Numbered from the stretch's first letter, positions 1 to 7,535 are shown. The stretch is DNA of 12,041 bases from G963674665 sp964609625 (GCA_964609625.1 CAZSRS010000071.1:1-12041), one strand, 5' to 3'. Numbers and translations are program-made. The notes: a model not told the origin generated them from the letters alone.

Positions 1-180
1 CTGTGATTATTTATGAAAATAGCAAAGAAGGGAAGATGTGGCGAAAGTCCTGTCTAATACTCTAGAATGCCCAACTTATTGATTCTAAACATAAATCAAG
101 AGGCCACGTATTTGTTGCTTGCAACAGTCTGATATTTCTTATGAATACCTTGGCTTGTGCACCCTATTTGCACCCCAGCA

Positions 181-214
181 AAGAAAAAGGCCCTTAGATT
201 TGCATCTAAGGGCC
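181..214 (-). terminator. Rho-independent terminator of tRNA-fMet
   Basis: On the minus strand an 11-bp perfect stem (GGCCCTTAGAT at 204-214 pairing with ATCTAAGGGCC at 189-199), shown on the plus strand as 189-199 and 204-214, closes a GCAA tetraloop and is followed by TTTTTCTT. It begins 9 bases after the CCA of the tRNA gene, so it is a textbook intrinsic terminator for that transcript. Seen directly in the sequence. Confidence 0.93.
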
Positions 215-223
215 TGATTTCTT

Positions 224-300
<77 letters not shown>

Positions 301-315
301 ACGCTGAAGAACGTA

Positions 316-344
316 TATTTAGCTCTCCTCCTCGGCATTGTCAA
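316..344 (-). promoter_or_regulatory. sigma-70 type promoter of tRNA-fMet
   Basis: Reading the minus strand, TTGACA (plus-strand 339-344) is followed after exactly 17 bases by TAAATA (316-321). Transcription would start near 309, about 9 bases before the mature tRNA 5' end at 300. A consensus -35, ideal spacing and the position make this convincing. Confidence 0.85.
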
Positions 345-465
345 GCTGTTTGTCGGATTTTCTCGCCGCATGTCTGAATTCCTTGGAACCACGCCCTGTA
401 CCGCCAATTCCAGGCAGCCTCCCGCCTGACTGCACGGTGTGCCGAGCGGCACCGGCTGTTCCGTA

Positions 466-1074
466 TCATCCCGCCAGCTTCCGCCCCAGTTTGAAGGCCT
501 TGTCCAGATAATGCTCCACCCCCCGACGTTCCAGGGCGCCGGCGTACAGCGAACCCACGGTGCTGGCTCTGAGTGAGTCGCGCAGGGTGCATTTGATTAA
601 GGGGGCGGCATCGTTGCAGAACATGCGCAGATACGGCGGCACGATGCTCGCGCAGACGATGACCACGGCCCTGCGCTTCTTGTCCGAACGCGGCCCTGGG
701 CAGCCCCTGACCGTGAGATAGCTCTTGCAAGGCCTGGCAAAGACCCAGCAGATGCGCTCCAAAAAGCAGAGCATGCGGCCGTTGACGCTGCCCATGTGCA
801 CCGGCGAACCCACCACCAGCAGGTCCGAGGCCAGGAGGTCCTGGTTGATGGCGTCCATGTCGTCGCGGATCATGCACCGGGCCAAGGGGGCGTCGGTCTT
901 GTCGTCCCGGCAGGTCAGGCAGTTGCGGCAATGCTGGATGTCGTGGTCCACGAGATGGATGATCCTGGCCTGGGCGTCGGGCAGCGCGGCCCACGCGCCC
1001 TCCACCGCCCTTTGCACAAGCCTGTCCGTGGCCTTGCCCTTGCGCGGACTGCCCACGATGCCGAGGATGTTCAT
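466..1074 (-). CDS. flavodoxin family protein, iron-sulfur flavoprotein (Isf)-like
   Basis: The 202-residue protein has a flavodoxin-like FMN-binding fold of the NADPH-dependent FMN reductase / Isf kind. The N-terminus MNILGIVGSPRKGKATDRLV is strand 1 plus the phosphate-binding loop (G8-S9-P10-R11). DLLVVGSPVHMGSVNGRM is the second flavin-contacting loop. Between them lies a compact cysteine cluster: C49, C52, C55 and C67 (spacing 2, 2, 11). In Isf proteins such a motif binds a [4Fe-4S] cluster, and the family's last spacing is usually shorter. A redox role passing electrons between FMN and the cluster is inferred; the partner is unknown. The start is supported by GGGAG six bases upstream (1081-1085). 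The stop lies about 165 bases from the tRNA promoter side, so the gene is not cotranscribed with an obvious neighbour. It could be a plain FMN reductase if the cluster is not formed. Confidence 0.85.
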   Translation of the reverse strand: MNILGIVGSPRKGKATDRLVQRAVEGAWAALPDAQARIIHLVDHDIQHCRNCLTCRDDKTDAPLARCMIRDDMDAINQDLLASDLLVVGSPVHMGSVNGRMLCFLERICWVFARPCKSYLTVRGCPGPRSDKKRRAVVIVCASIVPPYLRMFCNDAAPLIKCTLRDSLRASTVGSLYAGALERRGVEHYLDKAFKLGRKLAG

Positions 1075-1141
1075 GCATGCCTCCCTGGTGCATGACGGAG
1101 CGGAATGAGGGACTTCCGCACTGCCACGAGACCTTCCACAC

Positions 1142-1171
1142 CATATACACCGGCTTCCCGCCCGGTTTCAA
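1142..1171 (-). promoter_or_regulatory. candidate sigma-70 promoter for the flavodoxin family gene
   Basis: On the minus strand TTGAAA (1166-1171) is followed after 18 bases by TATATG (1142-1147), or after 17 by GTATAT. The start would lie near 1135, giving a leader of about 60 bases. The spacer holds an inverted repeat ACCGG/CCGGT that could be an operator. Plausible by match and position only. Confidence 0.5.
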
Positions 1172-1287
1172 CTCATCTCGGTTGGTCTCTTCGCGGTACA
1201 CGGGGCATGTGACAAATCAATCCTAGGGGAGAGCCGTTACCGATTTCCGCCTCGGGACATGTTCTGGAGAATTGCAGCATGCCGGCG

Positions 1288-1608
1288 TCAACCGTGGATG
1301 TGGTCGTGCTGGTCGCCCCCGTGATGCGCGTGCTCCACGTCGTGGCTGTGAGCGCCGTGGTCGTGCTCGTGGTCGTGTTCGTGCCCTGCTTCGTGACCGT
1401 GGCCGTGCTCGTGTCCATGGACGTGGGAGTGTTTGTGGGCGTGGGTGTGCTCGTGCACGTGGGAGGTGCCGTCGGCATGGGTGTGTTCGTGCACGTGGGC
1501 GTATTCGTGCTCGTGCTCATGCTCGTGGGTCCCGCCCTTGTGGTGGCCGTGGGCATGGCTGTGGACACGGACTTCGTTTTTCGTCATGCAACCGCAGTTC
1601 TTGCACAT
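1288..1608 (-). CDS. small His-rich metal-binding protein resembling the HypB N-terminus
   Basis: A 106-residue protein that begins MCKNCGC and then becomes an almost uninterrupted run of His-Glu, His-Asp and His-Gly repeats, with about 38 histidines, ending ...QHDHIHG-stop. The N-terminal C-x2-C-G-C motif followed by a His-rich stretch is how many HypB nickel chaperones for [NiFe]-hydrogenase begin, but here no GTPase domain (no Walker A) follows: the stop TGA is at 1288-1290 and no HypB remnant is visible downstream. The start at 1608 is chosen over an upstream ATG at 1707 because AGGAG (CAGGAGAGCATC-ATG) sits just before it and because the CxxCGC motif belongs at residue 2 in HypB. Likely a cytosolic Ni/Zn/Co storage or buffering protein; there is no signal peptide or membrane segment. 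The alternating His repeat also makes the other frames look open. Function is inference; the composition is seen directly. Confidence 0.75.
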   Translation of the reverse strand: MCKNCGCMTKNEVRVHSHAHGHHKGGTHEHEHEHEYAHVHEHTHADGTSHVHEHTHAHKHSHVHGHEHGHGHEAGHEHDHEHDHGAHSHDVEHAHHGGDQHDHIHG

Positions 1609-1679
1609 GATGCTCTCCTGTGTTGTTTTCTGGTCATGGGGGTCCTGCCCGCAAGGACGGACTCCTTCCGTCATGTATA

Positions 1680-1707
1680 CACATACAGCGGCGGCACTGG
1701 AAATCAA
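1680..1707 (-). promoter_or_regulatory. weak candidate promoter and structured leader of the His-rich gene
   Basis: On the minus strand TTGATT (1702-1707) is followed after 16 bases by TATGTG (1680-1685), adjoining the 8-bp palindrome TGTATACA. The leader between here and the start codon can form either of two overlapping hairpins: AAGGA-GTCCG-TCCTT, or GTCC(T)TGC-GG-GCAGGAC (plus-strand 1642-1658). No known metal box such as the NikR operator is recognisable. Confidence 0.3.
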
Positions 1708-1708
1708 G

Positions 1709-2009
1709 GGGAGTGACGAACTATTTTTCTCCAGATATCAATTGAATACGCTGTCATCCTACAGTATCACTGCATATTACGAATACCGCGTCAATCACTC
1801 CCGCGGGGCCACTGTCAACATCAGGGCGGTATCGCGGCGTGTCACGCGCTGGAATGTCTTGTGCTGCGTATCGCACGATAGTTGCACGCACTTAGATGCA
1901 TTTACCATACATGTCGCATGTGGACCTGTTGCAAGCGCTCCGCACTTGGCTTCCAAATCCTACCATGATCCAGCCAGTACACATTGGTTCACGAACTAAC
2001 CGCTTGCGG
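1709..2009. other. divergent intergenic region with three short inverted repeats
   Basis: No gene is credible here; the open frames that cross it are shadows. It separates the minus-strand His-rich gene from the plus-strand regulator operon. Three short inverted repeats stand out: GCGTG-T-CACGC at 1837-1847, TATCG-CA-CGATA at 1869-1880 and ACATG-TCG-CATGT at 1909-1921. Their sequences differ, so they are not copies of one operator. They may be sites for different regulators or chance. Confidence 0.45.
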
Positions 2010-2052
2010 TTGCACGTAATCACATCTTGCTATATGGTCCCGCCCCGCGGGG
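2010..2052 (+). promoter_or_regulatory. candidate promoter and operator of the regulator/ligase operon
   Basis: TTGCAC (2010-2015) is followed after 15 bases by TATATG (2031-2036); taken as GTTGCA the spacing is 16. Immediately downstream is the 10-bp palindrome CCCCGCGGGG (2043-2052), followed by the near-palindrome GGGATTCCC. These lie where a repressor would block transcription, so autoregulation by the XRE-cupin protein is possible. The promoter match is only moderate. Confidence 0.35.
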
Positions 2053-2121
2053 GATTCCCGCAGTACACTGAGGACCTGTTTCGAACGTCACGTAGCACCG
2101 CAGAAAGAAGAGAGAAGGAAG

Positions 2122-2691
2122 ATGGCCAACGCCAAAATCGGACAGAGAATCAAGACATTCCGCGAAGAACGCCAACTCGGCATCCAGGACCTGGCTGCGC
2201 GCACCGGCCTGGATCAGGGGCTTCTTGAGGCCGTGGAAGCCGGGCAGGCCGTCCCGGCACTGGGACCGCTCGTGAAGATCGCCCGGGTTCTGGGCTGCCG
2301 CCTGGGCACCCTGCTCGACGATGTGCACAGCGTGGACCCCTGCATCGTGCGCCGCGCTGAGCGCGAGAAGGAATTCGCCCTGCAGGCCGCCGTGGGCAAC
2401 CATCCTGCCCAAGCTTACTACTCCCTGGGGAAAAACAAGGCCGACCGCCACATGGAGCCCTTCTACATCGAACTCGCACCCGCAAGGGGCGGCACGCCCG
2501 AACTTTCCTCCCACGAGGGCGAAGAGTTCATCATGGTCACGGCCGGCAAGGTCAGGTTGACCTACGGCGCCGAGACTTATGAACTCGAGGCCGGGGACAG
2601 CATGTTCTACAACTCCATCGTACCCCACCACGTGGGCTGCGCCGGCGACGAAAAGGCCACCATCCACGCCGTGGTCTACGTGCCCTGCTAG
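2122..2691 (+). CDS. XRE family transcriptional regulator with C-terminal cupin (first copy)
   Basis: A 189-residue protein with two parts. Residues 5-65 are a lambda-repressor-like helix-turn-helix (IGQRIKTFREERQLGIQDLAARTG... then the recognition helix and ...LVKIARVLGCRLGTLL). Residues about 110-187 are a cupin_2 beta-barrel. Its first motif gives H131 and E135 (SHEGEEF...G) and its second gives D159 and H169/H170 (GDSMFYNSIVPHH), the expected metal-ligand set. Such proteins are local regulators whose cupin senses a small molecule, in many families a metabolite of the neighbouring genes. The start is fixed by AAGGAAG directly upstream. It is the first gene of a four-gene operon, ending 11 bases before the ligase. 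The ligand is unknown; an acid or acyl-CoA handled by the adjacent ligase is the natural guess. Confidence 0.88.
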   Translation: MANAKIGQRIKTFREERQLGIQDLAARTGLDQGLLEAVEAGQAVPALGPLVKIARVLGCRLGTLLDDVHSVDPCIVRRAEREKEFALQAAVGNHPAQAYYSLGKNKADRHMEPFYIELAPARGGTPELSSHEGEEFIMVTAGKVRLTYGAETYELEAGDSMFYNSIVPHHVGCAGDEKATIHAVVYVPC

Positions 2692-2702
2692 AGGAGGCTC
2701 CC

Positions 2703-4343
2703 ATGTCCGCACTGCGCACCCTCACCCTGGGGCAGATCCTGGACCGGACCGCCGCACAATTCCCGGACACAGAGGCCGTGGTCTACGTGGACCGCGACTT
2801 CCGCCTCACCTACCGGGAGTTCAACGACCTAGTGGACCGCATGGCCAAGGGGCTCATGGCGCTCGGCATACAGCGGGGCGAGAAGGTGGCCGTCTGGGCC
2901 ACCAACGTGCCCTACTGGGTGGTGCTGCAATTCGCCACGGCCAGGATCGGCGCCATTCTGCTCACCGTGAACACCAACTACAAGAAGCACGAACTCAAGT
3001 ACCTGCTGCAGCAGTCCGAGGCCGAGAACATCTTCATCATGGACGGTTTTCGCGACACCGACTACGTGCTCACGCTCCAGGAACTGGTGCCGGAACTCAA
3101 GACCAGGGAGCGCGGCGACATCCGCAACCCCGACTTCCCGAAGCTCAAGCGCGTGCTCTTCCTCGGCCCCGAGAAGCACCGGGGCATGTACTCGGTGCCC
3201 GAGGTACTGGCCCTGGGCGCCATGGTCACCGAGGAGCAATTCGCCGCGCGCCAGGCCGAACTCTACCCCCACGACGTGGTGAACATGCAATACACCTCCG
3301 GTACCACGGGCTTTCCCAAGGGCGTGATGCTCACCCACTACAACATCGGCAACAACGGCTTCTGGATCGGCGAGAACCAAGCCTTCCAGCCCGGCGAGCG
3401 CCTCTGCCTGCCCGTGCCCCTGTTCCACTGCTTCGGTTGCGTGCTGGGCGTGCTCGCGGCCGTGACCCACGGCGTGAGCATGGTCATCCTGGAGACCTTC
3501 AAGCCCATGGAAGTGATGCGCGCAGTGGAAAAGGAGCGTTGCAACGCCCTGTACGGCGTACCCACCATGTTCATAGCCGTGCTCGAACACGACGTCTTCG
3601 ACAAATTCGACTTCTCCTCCCTGCGCACCGGAATCATGGCCGGCTCCCCTTGCCCTGTCCACGTCATGCGTCAGGTCATGGACAAGATGCACATGACCGA
3701 GGTGACCATCTGCTACGGGCTCACAGAGGGCTCACCCGTGATGACCCAGACCCGATTGGACGATTCCGTTGCCCGCCGCACCGAAAGCGTGGGCCGAGCC
3801 ATGCCCGAGATCGAGGTCCGCGTGGTGGACCCCGAGACCAACCAGGAAGTTCCATGTGGCGTGCAAGGCGAGGTCTGCTGCCGAGGCTACAACGTCATGA
3901 AGGGCTACTACAACATGCCCGAGGCCACGGCCAAGGCCATCGACGCTGACGGCTGGCTGCACTCCGGCGACCTCGGCGTCATGGACGCGGATGGATACCT
4001 CTCCATCACGGGGCGCCTCAAGGACATGATCATCCGGGGCGGCGAGAACGTCTACCCCCGCGAGATCGAGGAGTTCCTCTACACCATGCCCGGCGTCTCG
4101 GACGTACAGGTGGCCGGCGTGCCCAGCAGGAAATACGGCGAGGAGGTGGGCGCCTTCATCATTCCCAAGGAGGGGTGGAGCATCGCCCTGGAAGACGTGC
4201 GCGACTTCTGCCGGGGGCAGATCGCCTGGTACAAAATTCCGAAATACGTGCACATGGTGCGGGAATATCCCATGACCGCCAGCGGCAAGGTGCAGAAGTA
4301 CAAGCTGCGCGAGCTGGCGGCCCAACTCTTTCCCGAGGCCTGA
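2703..4343 (+). CDS. AMP-forming acyl-CoA synthetase, FadD/ACSF2-like
   Basis: A full-length 546-residue adenylate-forming enzyme (ANL superfamily) that should activate a fatty or other carboxylic acid to acyl-AMP and then acyl-CoA in the cytosol. Core motifs are intact: the P-loop YTSGTTGFPKG at 197-207, YGLTEGSP from 338 (aromatic plus Thr-Glu for ATP), SGDLG with D423 for ribose binding, GRLKD with R438 at the hinge before the mobile C-terminal domain, and ASGKVQKY with the catalytic K529. The overall pattern (NTNYKKHELKYLL, RGGENVYPREIEEFLY) fits the medium/long-chain acyl-CoA ligases of the ACSF2/FadD type rather than acetyl-CoA synthetase. The chain length cannot be read from sequence. 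GAGGAGG lies just upstream of the ATG. Preceded by one XRE-cupin regulator and followed 16 bases later by a second. Confidence 0.92.
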   Translation: MSALRTLTLGQILDRTAAQFPDTEAVVYVDRDFRLTYREFNDLVDRMAKGLMALGIQRGEKVAVWATNVPYWVVLQFATARIGAILLTVNTNYKKHELKYLLQQSEAENIFIMDGFRDTDYVLTLQELVPELKTRERGDIRNPDFPKLKRVLFLGPEKHRGMYSVPEVLALGAMVTEEQFAARQAELYPHDVVNMQYTSGTTGFPKGVMLTHYNIGNNGFWIGENQAFQPGERLCLPVPLFHCFGCVLGVLAAVTHGVSMVILETFKPMEVMRAVEKERCNALYGVPTMFIAVLEHDVFDKFDFSSLRTGIMAGSPCPVHVMRQVMDKMHMTEVTICYGLTEGSPVMTQTRLDDSVARRTESVGRAMPEIEVRVVDPETNQEVPCGVQGEVCCRGYNVMKGYYNMPEATAKAIDADGWLHSGDLGVMDADGYLSITGRLKDMIIRGGENVYPREIEEFLYTMPGVSDVQVAGVPSRKYGEEVGAFIIPKEGWSIALEDVRDFCRGQIAWYKIPKYVHMVREYPMTASGKVQKYKLRELAAQLFPEA

Positions 4344-4359
4344 GCCTCAGGAGCCTGCC

Positions 4360-4917
4360 ATGACAACGGAACAGGCCTACAAGGAAATAGCGCCCCGGCT
4401 GCGCGGATTGCGCGAGGCCGTGGACCTGGGCGTCGAGGAACTGGCGGCCAAGACCGGCATCACCCCTGAACAGGCCGCGGCCTACGAGTCCGGCACCTGC
4501 GACATCCCGGTGAGCTACCTGGTCAACGTGGCCCACATCTGCGGCGTGGACCTCACCGAGCTGCTCTCGGGCGGCGAGGCCCACCTGCATTCCTACTGCC
4601 TAGTGCGCAAGGACAAGGGACTCTCGGTGGAGCGGCGCAAGGACTACGACTACAAGAGCCTGGCCTACAAATTCGTGGGGCGGAACATGGAGCCGTTCCT
4701 GGTGCGCGTGCCCGCAAAGCAGGAGCACGAACTCCACTTCAACGCCCACAACGGCCAGGAGTTCATCTACGTGCTCCAAGGCCGGTTGGAAATCCGGCTG
4801 GACAAGAACGTGGAGATCCTGGAACCCGGCGACTCCCTGTACTTCAGCTCGCACACGCCCCACGCCCTGCGCGGCCTCGACGGCCAGGACGCCCTGTTCG
4901 TCGACGTGATCCTCTGA
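4360..4917 (+). CDS. XRE family transcriptional regulator with C-terminal cupin (second copy)
   Basis: A 185-residue protein with the same layout as the regulator at 2122: a helix-turn-helix at about 13-70 (LRGLREAVDLGVEELAAKTG ... YLVNVAHICGVDLTELL) and a cupin at about 115-183 with H130 and E134 in motif 1 (AHNGQEF) and D158 and H168 in motif 2 (GDSLYFSSHTPH). Similarity to the first copy is confined to the architecture and key residues, so this is an old duplication or an independently acquired module. The recognition helix region is different, implying another operator. AGGAG precedes the ATG. It sits between two ligase genes and is 35 bases upstream of the second, with which it probably pairs. 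Confidence 0.87.
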   Translation: MTTEQAYKEIAPRLRGLREAVDLGVEELAAKTGITPEQAAAYESGTCDIPVSYLVNVAHICGVDLTELLSGGEAHLHSYCLVRKDKGLSVERRKDYDYKSLAYKFVGRNMEPFLVRVPAKQEHELHFNAHNGQEFIYVLQGRLEIRLDKNVEILEPGDSLYFSSHTPHALRGLDGQDALFVDVIL

Positions 4918-4952
4918 TCCCGCACCGGAACCACGACAAAGGATACGACACC

Positions 4953-6590
4953 ATGTTCACCAAGCACAAGCCCGCGAGCTATCGGGAATTTATCGACCTT
5001 TTCAAGCTTCCCGAACTCCGGAACTTCAACTTCGCCTTCGACGTCATCGACGCCATCGCCGATAAGGATCCGCAACGCCCCGCCATCGTGCACGTGGGGC
5101 CGGACACCGTGCGCCGCGAATACCCCATGGCCTGGCTCAAGCAGGCCTCCTGTCGGCTGGCCAACGCCCTCGAGGCCCAGGGCCTGGGCAAGGGCGACCG
5201 CGTCATGCTCATCCTCTACCGCCGCATCGACTTCTGGGTGGCCATGCTCGCCCTGCACCGCATGGGAGCGGTGGCCGTGCCCTCCCCCAACCTGCTCACG
5301 CCAAAGGACATCGCCTACCGCGTGGCAGCCGGCCGGCTCAAGGCGGTCATCGCCGAGGACTCCGTGGCCCGGCGCGTGCAGGAGGCCCGCGAGGAAAGCA
5401 CCGGCCTCGACGTCCTGATCCAAGCCGGTCCCGCCCCCTTGCTTCCGGGCTGGCTCTCCCTCGAGGAACTCATGGCCACGGCCGCCCCGGACTATCCCAG
5501 ACCAACGGACGCGGCCGGCAACGACGACACGCTGCTCATCTACTTCACCTCCGGCACAACAGGCCCCCCGAAGATGGTGGAGCACACCCACCGCTACCCC
5601 CTGGGGCACTACACCACCGGCGCCTACTGGCACGACCTGGAGCCGGGGGACCTGCACCTGACCCTGGCCGACACCGGCTGGGGTAAGGCGGTCTGGGGCA
5701 AGATGTACGGCCAGTGGATGGCCGGAGCCACGGTCTTTGTCCACGACTTCCGGGGCAAGTTCGACCCCGCGGCCCTGCTCGAGGTCATGGCCGCCAACAA
5801 GATCACCAGCTTCTGCGCCCCCCCGACGGTGTACCGCTTCCTCATCCGCCAGGATCTGTCCAAGTACGACCTCTCCAGCCTGCGGCACTGCACCACGGCG
5901 GGCGAACTGCTCAACGAGAGCGTGTTCCACGAGTGGAAAAAGGCCACGGGCCTGCCCATTTACGAGGGTTACGGCCAGACCGAGACCACCCTGCAGATCG
6001 CCACCTTCCCCTTCATGGAACCCAAGCCCGGCTCCATCGGCAAGCCCTGTCCAGGCTGGGGCGTGGTCCTGCTGGACTCCGAAGGTGCCCCCTGCTCCCC
6101 GGGCGAGGAGGGCGAAATCTGCATCCGCCTGGACCAGCTCCCCACGGGACTGTTCACCCAATACATCGACGAGGCCGAGCGCACGGCCGGGGTGCTCTTC
6201 GACGGGCACTACCACACGGGCGACAAGGCCTGGATGGACGAGGACGGCTACATCTGGTTCCTGGGGCGCGTGGATGACCTGATCAAGAGTTCGGGCTACC
6301 GCATCGGCCCCTTCGAGGTGGAGAGCGCGCTGGTCTCCCATCCCGCGGTGGTGGAGGCGGCGGTCACGGGCGTGCCCGACCCGGACCGGGGGCAGGTGGT
6401 CAAGGCCACCATAGTCCTGGCCCAGGGCCTTGATCCTTCCCCGGAACTGACCAAGGACATCCAGAACCACGTGAAGAAGGTCACGGCGCCTTACAAATAC
6501 CCGCGTCTGGTGGACTACGTGGCCGAGCTGCCCAAGACCATTTCGGGCAAGATCAAACGCGCGGAGATACGAGCCAGGGACATGCAATAG
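4953..6590 (+). CDS. AMP-forming acyl-CoA synthetase, medium-chain (MACS/ACSM) type
   Basis: A 545-residue ANL-superfamily ligase. The P-loop FTSGTTGPPKM starts at F198 and is followed by VEHTHRYPLGH, the signature of the medium-chain acyl-CoA synthetase family; LTLADTGWGKAVWGKMYGQW supports this. Other motifs are complete: YGQTET from Y340, TGD with D424, GRVDD with R before the hinge, SSGYRIGPFEVES, and ISGKIKR with catalytic K533. The family activates medium-chain or aromatic acids to CoA thioesters; the exact substrate is unknown. AAAGGA upstream supports the start. It is clearly of a different subfamily from the ligase at 2703, so the operon encodes two non-redundant activating enzymes. 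It is the last gene of the operon; the next gene begins 145 bases later. Confidence 0.92.
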   Translation: MFTKHKPASYREFIDLFKLPELRNFNFAFDVIDAIADKDPQRPAIVHVGPDTVRREYPMAWLKQASCRLANALEAQGLGKGDRVMLILYRRIDFWVAMLALHRMGAVAVPSPNLLTPKDIAYRVAAGRLKAVIAEDSVARRVQEAREESTGLDVLIQAGPAPLLPGWLSLEELMATAAPDYPRPTDAAGNDDTLLIYFTSGTTGPPKMVEHTHRYPLGHYTTGAYWHDLEPGDLHLTLADTGWGKAVWGKMYGQWMAGATVFVHDFRGKFDPAALLEVMAANKITSFCAPPTVYRFLIRQDLSKYDLSSLRHCTTAGELLNESVFHEWKKATGLPIYEGYGQTETTLQIATFPFMEPKPGSIGKPCPGWGVVLLDSEGAPCSPGEEGEICIRLDQLPTGLFTQYIDEAERTAGVLFDGHYHTGDKAWMDEDGYIWFLGRVDDLIKSSGYRIGPFEVESALVSHPAVVEAAVTGVPDPDRGQVVKATIVLAQGLDPSPELTKDIQNHVKKVTAPYKYPRLVDYVAELPKTISGKIKRAEIRARDMQ

Positions 6591-6637
6591 GCCCCGTGTT
6601 ACGACCTACCTGGCCATCGGGCGGAGGCGAAATAGAG

Positions 6638-6698
6638 CATGGGTAACGCCCCATGATCTGTGGGCGAATGAAACCCCCATGCGGGTGACGCGCCCATG
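6638..6698 (+). promoter_or_regulatory. two related inverted repeats before the amidohydrolase
   Basis: The first unit is CATGGG-TAACGC-CCCATG (6638-6655). The second has arms CATGCGGG (6678-6685) and CCCATG (6693-6698) around TGACGCG. Arms and loop are both repeated (GGGTAACG versus GGGTGACG), with about 40 bases between equivalent points. They end 37 bases before the start codon of the hydrolase. They could be tandem operator sites or a two-hairpin RNA leader. Additional pairings (TGGGCG with CGCCCA) would allow alternative folds. Confidence 0.45.
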
Positions 6699-6735
6699 CA
6701 ACCAATCGAGGGCAATCATGCCCGGAGAGAACACA

Positions 6736-7527
6736 ATGCGCGGCATAGACGTTCATACACACGCCCTACACCCCAAGATCGCGGATAAGGTCCTGGTTCA
6801 ATTGGAGGGGCACTACGGCATCACCCCCGTGGGTACGGGGCTGGTGGAAGACCTGTTGCAACGCGAGCGAGCCGCCGGCATCGGCCGAGTCATCGTGCTC
6901 TGCGCCGCCACCGCGCCTCCACAGGTCATCCCCGCCAACAACTGGATCATATCCCTGCAACAGAAGCATCCAGAGGTTTACGGCTTCGGCACCTTGCACC
7001 CGGCCTACGACGACTGGGAGCAGGAGCTGGAGCGCCTGCACGCGGCAGGCATCAGGGGGCTGAAGTTCCACCCCGAGTTCCAGAAATTCCGGCTGGACGC
7101 GCCCGAGCTGCTGCCAATCATCGAGGCAGCCCAGGAGCGCTTCGCCTTCATGATCCACGTGGGCGACCGACTCCCTCCGGAACAGAACCCCTCCTGCCCC
7201 TACAAATTGGCGCGCATCGTGGAGCAATTCCCCAGGGCGCGGATTATCGCGGCCCACCTGGGCGGCTACCTGCACTGGCCGGCTGCCCTGGAGGCGCTCA
7301 TCGGCAAGGAGGTGTACATCGACACCTCCAGCAGCGTGCCCTTTCTGGACGACGCGACCCTGCACCGCATCTGGCGCACACATCCGCGCGAGTACGTGCT
7401 CTTCGGCTCGGACTACCCCTTGTTCGATCCTGGGCAGACCCTTGCCGAGCTGCGCTCGCGTCTGCGGCTCTCGGACACGGAAGTGGAGGAGCTACTGGAC
7501 AACGGGCTGTCTTTTCTTTCGGATTGA
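6736..7527 (+). CDS. amidohydrolase-2 family metal-dependent hydrolase
   Basis: A 263-residue TIM-barrel hydrolase. The metal-ligand pattern is readable: DVHTH with H7 and H9, GLKFHPEF with H112, MIHVGD with H141, AHLGG with H174, and FGSDYP with catalytic D226. This is the set used by amidohydrolase_2 enzymes, which hydrolyse amides or esters or decarboxylate acids. The substrate is not predictable. The ATG at 6736 is preferred over upstream starts in the same frame (6679, 6718) because GGAGA lies seven bases before it and MRGIDVHTH is the usual beginning, with the first His pair within ten residues. It lies 145 bases after the ligase operon on the same strand and may be a separate transcript, given the inverted repeats between them. 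A link to acid/acyl-CoA metabolism is possible. Confidence 0.85.
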   Translation: MRGIDVHTHALHPKIADKVLVQLEGHYGITPVGTGLVEDLLQRERAAGIGRVIVLCAATAPPQVIPANNWIISLQQKHPEVYGFGTLHPAYDDWEQELERLHAAGIRGLKFHPEFQKFRLDAPELLPIIEAAQERFAFMIHVGDRLPPEQNPSCPYKLARIVEQFPRARIIAAHLGGYLHWPAALEALIGKEVYIDTSSSVPFLDDATLHRIWRTHPREYVLFGSDYPLFDPGQTLAELRSRLRLSDTEVEELLDNGLSFLSD

Positions 7528-7535
7528 CCTTAGTT

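Noticed and set aside
341..1201. 286-codon minus-strand frame over the flavodoxin family gene
   Set aside because: Same strand but another frame than a well-motivated flavoprotein; no recognisable motif and no ribosome site.
1272..1999. Several plus-strand frames opposite the His-rich gene
   Set aside because: The alternating His-codon repeat keeps all frames open. The Val/Cys- or Arg/Gly-rich products are repeat artefacts.
2579..3949. 456-codon plus-strand frame overlapping the first ligase
   Set aside because: Arg/Pro/His-rich translation typical of an out-of-frame read of a high-GC gene; no domain.
4767..6587. Long open frame (606 codons) on the minus strand
   Set aside because: It lies opposite the second ligase and its regulator, both of which have full conserved motifs and ribosome sites. 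Its translation is a low-complexity Val/Gly/His/Gln shadow produced by GC-rich codon bias.
6638..6698. Guanidine-II (mini-ykkC) riboswitch
   Set aside because: Two tandem hairpins with ACG in the loop are suggestive, but the loops are TAACGC and TGACGCG rather than ACGR tetraloops on G-C stems, and the downstream gene is not a guanidine transporter or carboxylase. Kept only as unnamed inverted repeats.
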